Source of the DNA: Paraniabella defluvii
Lineage (GTDB): Bacteria; Bacteroidota; Bacteroidia; Chitinophagales; Chitinophagaceae
Assembly (NCBI GenBank): GCA_019316985.1
Contig: CP079215.1
Coordinates: 1,178,001 to 1,242,000 of the forward strand
Direction of reading: 5' to 3'
Length of the DNA: 64,000 nt
Positions within the stretch are counted from its first letter, which is position 1. Each line of letters starts with the position of its first letter. The notes beneath the pieces are model-generated. The model ran no database searches. It was not told the DNA's origin and saw only the letters and a list, made by a program, of their open reading frames with translations. Shown here one piece after another: positions 57,412 through 64,000 of this stretch. Position numbers and translations under genes: made by a program.

Positions 57412-58041
57412 ATGTTATTACCGAAAAAGCTGGAAGCGTATTTTTTAAACGATCAGCGCATAGAAATTTATATACCGGAGGAACAAGCCATACTGGATAA
57501 GTATCGAAACAACAAAGACGATGCCTATTGGGCACAGGTATGGCCCGCTGCTATAGGTCTTTGTCTTTTCCTCGAGCAGTATACTTATTTTATTCGCAAC
57601 AAGCAAATACTCGAACTCGCCGCCGGGCTGGGACTACCTGGATTGTACACAGCTTCTTTAGCCCAACAAGTAACCATTACCGATAAAGAGCCGCTTTCTA
57701 AAGTGTTTGTACAACAATCTGCATTGCATCTTGGGTTGAAAAACGTGATAACAAAAACCCTGAACTGGAAGGATGCCCTACAAGAACCACTACCTGAGCT
57801 GGTACTTTTAAGCGATGTAAACTATGAACCTGCCGTATTTGAAGAATTAAAACAAGTACTCCTGCTTTATCTCACTCAAAAGGTACCGGTTATTATCAGC
57901 ACTCCCCAGCGGTTGGTAGCAAGAGAATTTATAATGGAACTGATGCCTTACAGCAGTTTACAATGGAATTGTATCGTTCCGCTGCACAATAAAAAAACGG
58001 GCGTTAGTATTTTTGTGCTGGAAAGAGAAGCGCTGCTATAA
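57412..58041 (+). CDS. Class I SAM-dependent methyltransferase
   Basis: An intact 209-residue protein starting MLLPKKLEAYFLNDQRIEIY. Features of the Methyltransf_16 (METTL21-like) group are YWAQVWPAAIGLCLFLEQY, KQILELAAGLGLPGLYTASL (SAM-binding motif I), VTITDKEPLSKVFVQQSALH and LLSDVNYEPAVFEELKQVL. Eukaryotic relatives methylate lysine; bacterial targets are unknown. It follows the YhhN gene by 17 bases and may share its transcript. Confidence 0.87.
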   Translation: MLLPKKLEAYFLNDQRIEIYIPEEQAILDKYRNNKDDAYWAQVWPAAIGLCLFLEQYTYFIRNKQILELAAGLGLPGLYTASLAQQVTITDKEPLSKVFVQQSALHLGLKNVITKTLNWKDALQEPLPELVLLSDVNYEPAVFEELKQVLLLYLTQKVPVIISTPQRLVAREFIMELMPYSSLQWNCIVPLHNKKTGVSIFVLEREALL

Positions 58042-58203
58042 ATTGATCCGAGTTTAGTAGTTTTTCATGACATTCGGTGTTTTGAATATGCTTACATTTG
58101 ATGTTCGTACACCGGTACACTGAATAGGTCTTAAAAGCTTCTGCGGAAGCAGACGAAATTGCTGCAATAAATTCTGTAGACCGGAACTATAAATGATCAA
58201 CCA

Positions 58204-59820
58204 ATGCAACAAGTAGATTTTTAGTAATCGGAACGGGTATAGCCGGTCTTACTTACGCGTATAAAATGGCTGAAAAATACCCTGATAAAAAGTTTTGGTA
58301 ATTACCAAGGCTGCAGCCGATGAAACCAACACCAAGTACGCACAGGGAGGCGTGGCGGTGGTGAACGACCTGGAGAAAGACAGCTTCGAAAAACATATAG
58401 AGGACACATTGATTGCGGGAGATGGATTATGCAATGAGAAGATCGTTGATATAGTGGTAAAGGACGGTCCTGAAAGAGTGCAGGAACTGATTGACCTGGG
58501 CGCTAATTTTGATAAAGAATCGGGTGGAGATTACAAGTTGGGAAAAGAAGGCGGGCACAGCGAGTTTCGCATAATTCATCATAAAGACATTACCGGATGG
58601 GAAATGGAACGCACCCTGCTGGAAGCAGTGGCCCGCCTGAGCAATATTGAAATCATTAAGCATTGCTTCGTTGTGGATATTATCACCCAACACCATTTAG
58701 GTTACCTGGTAACCAAGTCTACACCGATATTGAGTGCTATGGCGTGTACGCACTCAATCTTCACACCAATGAAATAGAAACTATTTTAGCCAAAACCACA
58801 TACCTGGCAAGCGGCGGCGGCAACGGGCAGGTATACCGCACTACAACTAATCCGGCTATTGCTACGGGAGATGGGGTAGCTATGGTGTACAGGGCTAAAG
58901 GAAGGATAGAGAATATGGAATTCATACAGTTCCACCCTACGGCTTTGTATGAACCCGGCTTGAGAGGACAGGCTTTTTTGATAACGGAAGCCGTACGTGG
59001 AGACGGGGGTATCCTTCGCAATAAAAACGGGGAAGCCTTTATGGAGCGCTATGATGAGCGTAAAGATCTGGCGCCCCGCGATATTGTAGCGCGCGCTATC
59101 GACAATGAACTAAAAACAACCGGTACGGAACATGTATGGCTGGATTGCCGGCATTTTAACACCGAAAAATTTGTGGAGCATTTCCCGAATATTTATGAAA
59201 AATGTAAAAGTATAGGCATTGACATTTCAAAAGATATGATCCCTGTAGCGCCGGCAGCTCATTACAGTTGCGGTGGCATTAAGGTAGACGAATGGGGACA
59301 AACATCTATCAGGAACCTTTACGCCGTAGAATGTAGCAGCACCGGGCTTCATGGAGCCAACCGGCTGGCCAGCAATTCCCTGTTGGAGGCAATGGTATTT
59401 GCGCACAGATGTTTTATTCATGTTTCCCAGAAAGTTGATCATAATGAGCTGCCCGGGCATCCTACGCTAAAGTTCAATATTCCCGCATGGAATGCCCTGG
59501 GTACCAGCACGCCAAAAGAACTGATATTGATTACCCAGAGCCTTAAAGAAATTCAGCAGGTGATGAGCGATTATGTAGGTATTGTGCGAAACAATATCAG
59601 GCTGCAAAGGGCTATCAGGCGTATCGACCTGCTTTGGGAAGAAACAGAACAGCTTTACAAAACCAGCACGCTTTCGCCCAATATTTTAGAACTTCGCAAC
59701 CTGATAACGGTGGGTTATTTAATTGTAAAAGGTTCTACTTTCCGTAAAGAAAGCCGCGGCCTGAATTTCAATACCGATTATCCGCAAAAAAGCGAGCTGC
59801 TGCAAAATATTGTTTTATAA
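58204..59820 (+). CDS. nadB: L-aspartate oxidase (frame-broken)
   Basis: About 539 residues, the standard NadB length. The FAD-binding start is [19 protein letters not shown] after correction, then [49 protein letters not shown] [33 protein letters not shown] and [14 protein letters not shown]. It oxidises L-aspartate to iminoaspartate, the first step of NAD synthesis with NadA. Breaks are at about 58216 (TTTTTAG), 58290 (AAAAAG) and 58710. The downstream end carries an inverted repeat. nadA and nadC are not in the window. Confidence 0.95.
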
Positions 59821-59839
59821 CGGCGTTCATAGTAGATAG

Positions 59840-59887
59840 TTCATGGTTCAGGTTAAATGCTCCGAACTATGAGCTATGAACCATGAA
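59840..59887. terminator. Hairpin after nadB, possible terminator
   Basis: TTCATGGTTCA (59840-59850) and TGAACCATGAA (59877-59887) form an 11-bp stem; extra matches extend beyond (AGTTCAT ... ATGAACT). There is no T-run, so it may be a repeat element rather than a classical terminator. Confidence 0.5.
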
Positions 59888-59902
59888 TGATGAACTTTTC
59901 CG

Positions 59903-60772
59903 ATGTATTATATCGTTTATTTCTTCTTCTATTTAATCTCGCTGCTACCCTTAAGGGTATTACACTTTATATCGGATAGTATCTACGGTATACTTTATCA
60001 TGTAGTCAAATACCGCAAAAAAGTAGTGATGGATAACTTATTGATTGCGTTTCCTGAAAAAACAGAAGAGGAGCGTATAGCCATCGCCAAAGGCTTTTAT
60101 CACAAACTTATCGATTCCATGATCGAGTCGTTAAAATTGCTTTCGGCTCCGGACTCTTTTTTTTGAAAAAAGGTTTAAAGGTAACTGGGATCTTATTAAC
60201 CGGTATTATGACGAGGGCGCCCGGTACAAATACATTTGGGGCATAATTTCAACTGGGAATGGGGCAATGCCATGCTGGCCAAAAATGTAAAGCATCAATA
60301 CCTGGGAGTTTATATGCCGTTGACGAGCAAGGTATTCGACCGGCTTTTTAAAAAAATGAGATCGAGGGGAAATTCCATACTCATTCGCGCAACCAATATG
60401 ACCAGGGAATTCCTGCCATATCGGCGAAGCCTCTATTGTATAGGATTGATTGCAGATCAAAGCCCGGGCAGGATACACAAAACCAACTGGTTCGACTTTT
60501 TTGGGAGAAAAACCGCTTTTATTACGGGCTCTGCAAAAATGGGAATTGCAGCCAATTCCGTGATAGCCTTTGCCACTATAAGGCGTGTAAAAAGAGGTTA
60601 CTACGAAACCTCTTTTGAAATAGCTGAAGAGCATCCTCAATCTGTAACAGAAGTTGAACTCACCCGCCGTTTTGTAAACTACCTGGAAACCAATATCCGG
60701 AAGTATCCCGACAACTGGTTGTGGAGCCACAGAAGATGGAAACACGAGTGGAAGGAAGAATATGATCTTTAA
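59903..60772 (+). CDS. LpxL/HtrB-like lipid A acyltransferase (frame-broken)
   Basis: About 290 residues. The N-terminus MYYIVYFFFYLISLLPLRVL is a membrane anchor; VDNLLIAFPEKTEEERIAI-like text (MDNLLIAFPEKTEEERIAIA) is typical of the family. The catalytic HX4E box is GHNFNWEWGNAML, and ADQSPGRIHKTNWFDFFGRK and NWLWSHRRWKHEW close the protein. It adds an acyl chain to the lipid A precursor at the inner membrane. Frame breaks lie at about 60165 and 60240. The SRP RNA gene follows. Confidence 0.9.
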
Positions 60773-60787
60773 TTCTCAAAAAAGTGC

Positions 60788-60795
60788 TATATTTG
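60788..60795 (+). promoter_or_regulatory. -7 box of the SRP RNA
   Basis: TATATTTG matches TAnnTTTG exactly, five bases before the predicted 5' end of the RNA at 60801. Confidence 0.65.
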
Positions 60796-60800
60796 CAGTC

Positions 60801-60899
60801 GCAGGTCTCATACGGCCAGCTCCTGTTGAAACTCCCCAGGGCCGGAAGGCAGCAAGGATAGACGGTTGTAGCGGCGCGATGTGAGTAGCCTGCTTTTTT
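60801..60899 (+). ncRNA. ffs: Signal recognition particle RNA, small bacterial type
   Basis: The conserved apical loop region CAGGGCCGGAAGGCAGCAAGG, shared by bacterial SRP RNAs, lies at about 60837-60857. Its start GCAGG (60801) pairs with CCTGC (60889-60893), and CTCATAC/GTGAG pairing continues inside. Six T's follow, making a terminator. The RNA binds Ffh and guides ribosomes making membrane proteins to FtsY. Confidence 0.93.
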
Positions 60900-61090
60900 G
60901 TGCCCTTACTTTTCGGTTTACCTTTATTATATTACTTTAGCATGTCTATAAGACCATGCAGCCCATTAAGTTCACGATAAAAGTGATGCTCTCACTGTGG
61001 TGTGAACCGGGGTGCAAATGAGCAACGGGATAGATGACACGGACACCATATATTTTTTTATATCTCGCATAAAAACAAAAAAAATAAATC
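60900..61090. other. Intergenic region between the SRP RNA and transaldolase
   Basis: These 191 bases hold no convincing gene. A short frame starts at 60957 (MQPIKFTIKVMLSLW) but stops after about 21 codons. Confidence 0.35.
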
Positions 61091-61742
61091 ATGAAATTTT
61101 TTATCGACACCGCAAACCTCGATCAGATCAGGAAGCTAATGACATGGGTATATTGGACGGGGTAACCACCAACCCGTCGTTAATGGCAAAAGAAGGTATT
61201 AAAGGGCACGACGCTATTATGAAGCATTATGTTGATATATGCGAAATTGTAGACGGCGATATCAGCGCAGAAGTGGTTAGCACCGATTTTGAAGGTATTA
61301 TAGAAGAAGGCAAGAAGCTGGCTGCCCTTCATAAAAATATTATTGTGAAGGTGCCTATGATTAAAGACGGGGTAAAAGCTATTAAATGGTTTACCGATAA
61401 TGGCATTAAAACCAACTGCACGCTGGTGTTTAGCGCCGGGCAGGCTATTCTTGCTGCCAAAGCGGGGCAAAATATGTATCGCCATTTATTGGCCGTATAG
61501 ATGACAGTGGCTGGGATGGTGTACAACTAATTGAGCAGATTGCTCATATTTACAACGTGCAGGGCTTTAAAACAGAGGTGCTGGCGGCTTCCATTCGCAA
61601 CGCCAATCATATTATCCGTTGCGCTGAAGTAGGCGCTGATGTATGTACCTGTCCATTAGAGCCTATTCTGGCATTATTAAAACATCCGCTGACAGATATT
61701 GGCCTGGCAAAATTTTTAGAAGACGCTAAGAAGTTTCAGTAA
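61091..61742 (+). CDS. Transaldolase, TalC/FSA type (frame-broken)
   Basis: About 217 residues starting [13 protein letters not shown], the start of small transaldolases and fructose-6-phosphate aldolases. Then [37 protein letters not shown] with the Schiff-base lysine, [19 protein letters not shown], and after a break at about 61485 [16 protein letters not shown] and [20 protein letters not shown]. It acts in the non-oxidative pentose phosphate pathway; sequence alone does not separate transaldolase from F6P aldolase. Breaks at about 61135 and 61485. Confidence 0.93.
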
Positions 61743-61748
61743 TTCATA

Positions 61749-61828
61749 GTTGAAGAGTTGAGAAGTTGACAGGTTAACAAGGCGTAAGCCCGGTACTTTT
61801 CAACTTTTCAACCTTTCCGCTTTTCAAC
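61749..61828. repeat. Imperfect inverted repeat of GTTGAA units
   Basis: The left side has GTTGAAGAGTTGAGAAGTTG (61749-61768) and the right side TTCAACTTTTCAACC and TTTTCAAC (to 61828), so the arms consist of repeated GTTGA/TCAAC words. It lies between convergent-free neighbours after the transaldolase and may serve as a weak terminator. Confidence 0.5.
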
Positions 61829-61836
61829 AATTTTAA

Positions 61837-63070
61837 TTGAACATTTCATCTTTCATTGCCCATCGCATTGCATTCAACCGAAGCCGGTCGTTTTCGCGGT
61901 TTATAATACGGCTTTCGGTGGTAGCTACCGTCATCAGCGTGGCCGCAATGATTATTACCTTAGCTTTCGCTAATGGCTTCCAGAAAAAGTGAGTGAAAAG
62001 GTATTCAGCTTCTGGGGGCATTTGCGGATCCAGGAAACGCTTCCCTATTCATCTCTGATAACAGAAGAAATACCCATTATTGCCAGCAACGAAATTGAAA
62101 AAGGCATTCGTGCCACTCCTAATGTAAAAGCTGTATATCCGTTTGCCACGCGATATGCTATCCTTAAAACCAAAGACGACCTGCAGGGTATATTGGTAAA
62201 AGGGCTCGATAAAACCTATGATTTTAATAACCTTCGGCAATTTATAGTACAGGAGATCCTATCCGGTTTAATGACACTACCTACAGCCGCGATATTATGA
62301 TCTCCAGGAAAACGGCTCAGGAGCTTCATCTCAACCTTAACGACAGGGTATCTATTTATTTTATAAGGCCCGACGGGTCTAAAAGACGCGATAAGCTTAC
62401 CATCAGGGGCATCTTCAAAACAGATATCGGCGATTTTGACAACTCTTTTGCAATTGGCGATATTCAGTTGATACGCAGGTTAAACAACTGGCAAGCTAAC
62501 CAGATAGGCGGGTATGAAATAGTTTTAAATGATTTCAGGAAGACCGACTCCACGATGCACCAGCTAGCCCAGTTACCCGGCTTTGATGAGAGCTGGAACG
62601 TACAGAATATCAAGGATTATATTCCCAATATATTTGACTGGCTCAATATGCAGGATACCACCCGAAATGTGCTGATTGGTATTATGATAGTAGTTGCGGT
62701 TATTAATTTAATTACCTGCCTGATTATTCTGGTGCTGGAACGCATGCGTATGGTAGGCGTGCTAAAAGCTATCGGCGCCACCGACTGGGCGGTACAAAAG
62801 ATCTTCCTGCGTCACAGCCTCATTATTGCACTACGCGGCATCCTGATTGGCGCAGCTATTGGCCTGGGTATCTTATATGCCCAAATAAAAACCGGGTTTA
62901 TAAAACTGGATGAAGAAGCTTATTACATGGACAGGGCAGCAGTAGATATAACAGCCTGGGAAGTTATTGCCATCTGCGGGGCAACGTTTTTGATCTGCAT
63001 GCTGGTATTACTAATTCCTTCCTATATTGTTAAAAAGATCCAGCCGGTTAAAGCCATCCAATTCAGATAA
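61837..63070 (+). CDS. ABC permease, LolC/FtsX-like (frame-broken)
   Basis: About 411 residues starting at TTG 61837 ([15 protein letters not shown]). The first helix is [20 protein letters not shown]; the large periplasmic MacB-like domain includes [19 protein letters not shown] and [19 protein letters not shown]. Three C-terminal helices with the FtsX core read [36 protein letters not shown] and IICGATFL-like [20 protein letters not shown]. This is the layout of LolC/LolE, which release lipoproteins from the inner membrane with LolD. Frame breaks at about 61988 and 62255. No ATPase is adjacent. Confidence 0.87.
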
Positions 63071-63142
63071 ATAATGGATGAAAAACCAGTTTACAATGCC
63101 GGCCCTTTTATCACGCACAAACCTTTACGCCATATTCACCGT

Positions 63143-63873
63143 TTACCCTCTCAGGTGAGAAAGAATAATACCGGTGGCTACCGCCGCATTTAATGACTCG
63201 GCCCCGCCCCATTTTTCTATCGTTATTTTTTTGTAACCCTGCTCATCACATCCGGCCGTATTCCCTTCGACTCATTACCAATAACTATCAGCCCGTTGGA
63301 TATAGAAGGTATATCTTTTAAAGCAACACCATCAAGGGCTGCGCCATAAAGGGCTGTTCCTGCTGCTGATCAAGCCATTCATTAAGATCGGTATACAAAA
63401 GCTGTACCCTGAAAATACTCCCCATGGTGGATTGCACCACTTTGGAATTATAAGCATCAGCGCAGTCTTTGCTGCAAATAATTTGCTGTACGCCAAACCA
63501 GTCGGCGATCCTTATAATGGTACCCAGGTTGCCCGGATCCTGTATCCCATCCAGCACCAGGCCAGGCTGATCTGTCCGGAATCTGAAATCCAGGCGCGGC
63601 ATCTCTACAACAGCCAATACCTGGTTGGGGTTTTGAGCTGAGAGATCTTTTCCAGCTCAAATTCAGCCACAATTTCGCTGTCCGCACTTTTGCATAATTC
63701 GGCATTCAATACCAGCCACTCCTTTAACGCGTAAATCTTTCTCACCACCTGCCCTTTCGCAGCCAAAGCCTCTTGCACTATTTTGGGCCCTTCCACCAGG
63801 TAAACCCCTTCTTCATCCCTGAATTTTTTTGGCTTAAACTTTGAATATATTTGACCTCAGATTTATTAAGCAT
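63143..63873 (-). CDS. SpoU-type (TrmH) RNA 2'-O-methyltransferase (frame-broken)
   Basis: About 243 residues: an N-terminal substrate-binding part (MLNKSEVKYIQSLSQ, VEGPKIVQEALAAKGQVV) and the SPOUT domain with PGLVLDGIQDPGNLGTIIRI, KVVQSTMGSIFRVQLLYTDL, LIVIGNESKGIRPDVMS and EKWGGAESLNAAVATGIILS. The DGIQDPGNLG and GNESKG motifs define TrmH/RlmB methyltransferases that modify 23S rRNA or tRNA. Frame breaks are near 63830, 63625 and 63330. It points away from the partial gene at the window end. Confidence 0.92.
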
Positions 63874-63950
63874 CCTTTTAATATAATTCATCCATTGAAT
63901 AATAACATTCAATCATACAAAAATATACATCTTCTTTTTTACCCCTTATA

Positions 63951-64000
63951 ATGGTGTTTGTTTTTTCTTCCTGTACATTATTTACGGTGGTCAGGAACGA
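63951..64000 (+). CDS. Start of a lipoprotein, possibly BamA-like (partial)
   Basis: ATG 63951 opens MVFVFSSCTLFTVVRNE and the window ends. The FSSC is a lipobox; an upstream shifted frame adds hydrophobic residues, so the true start may be nearer 63895. Divergence from a SpoU methyltransferase gene and a short CTxxTVVRN start fit BamA/TamA-like outer membrane assembly proteins of Bacteroidota, but too little is visible to claim it. Confidence 0.4.
   Translation, partial: MVFVFSSCTLFTVVRN

Noticed and set aside
59903..60772. Opposite-strand open frame in the acyltransferase gene
   Set aside because: The leftward frame at 60206-60745 mirrors the acyltransferase and has no recognisable motif.

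Overview
The window looks like chromosomal DNA of a Bacteroidota bacterium, most likely of the Chitinophagaceae type. The signs are a SusC/SusD pair, Bacteroidota-type -7 promoter boxes (TAnnTTTG) upstream of acpP, copA and the SRP RNA, a long Bacteroidota-form IspG, and family members typical of that group (DUF2911, DUF6624, HslR-like S4 protein, YcxB-like protein). The most important technical fact is that about two thirds of the longer genes are broken by one or more single-base frame breaks, mostly at short homopolymers and mostly as a missing base. Essential genes (fabF, trmD, ispG, nadB, recQ, fumC) are hit, so these look like uncorrected sequencing errors rather than decay. I annotate each such gene as one CDS over its full extent and give the approximate break positions.

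Layout. 0-7.7 kb: housekeeping genes (DksA/TraR tail, acpP-fabF-rnc, a cysteine desulfurase, a repeat lipoprotein on the minus strand, an M20 peptidase). 7.7-17.7 kb: a decayed GxxExxY gene, a DUF6624 protein, an S4 RNA-binding protein, an ECF sigma factor with a coupled membrane protein, trmD, a DUF2911 protein, fumC, an NlpC/P60 hydrolase and a copper P-type ATPase. 17.8-21.2 kb: one very large GH18-deacetylase-GT2 polysaccharide protein.

21.3-27.8 kb is the accessory region. It holds a candidate toxin-immunity pair, a 116-nt nested palindrome, two tandem small HTH-like proteins plus a decayed third copy, GrpB and cytidine deaminase genes, and then a run of small leftward genes that read as a polyimmunity array: an Imm11/Imm43-like protein, a small two-helix membrane protein, a CdiI-like protein and an Imm7-like protein. 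A REP-associated tyrosine transposase (RAYT) lies inside the array and is bracketed by two copies of a short hairpin found at least five times in this stretch. I consider this the most interesting part of the window.

27.8-36.4 kb is a trehalose-use locus (MFS transporter, SusD, SusC, cytoplasmic-type trehalase and a divergent AraC-family regulator). 36.5-44.9 kb has recQ, a Crp/Fnr regulator, a TolC-HlyD-ABC2 efflux operon with an FNR-like palindrome in its promoter, and two glycosyltransferases. 45.4-51.1 kb is a complete seven-gene Mrp Na+/H+ antiporter operon (mrpA-G). 51.1-54.2 kb is a leftward operon of small stress- or detoxification-type proteins (DinB, VOC, SRPBCC, DHFR-like, DoxX) with two copies of a palindromic operator candidate upstream and a Crp/Fnr regulator beside it. 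54.4-64 kb returns to housekeeping: ispG, a YhhN membrane protein, a methyltransferase, nadB, an LpxL-type acyltransferase, the SRP RNA, a transaldolase, a LolC-like ABC permease, an rRNA methyltransferase and the start of a lipoprotein gene.

At least seven palindromic intergenic repeats with arms related to GCCACGAATACACGAAT are scattered through the first 28 kb. No tRNA, rRNA, CRISPR array or complete insertion sequence other than the RAYT was seen.
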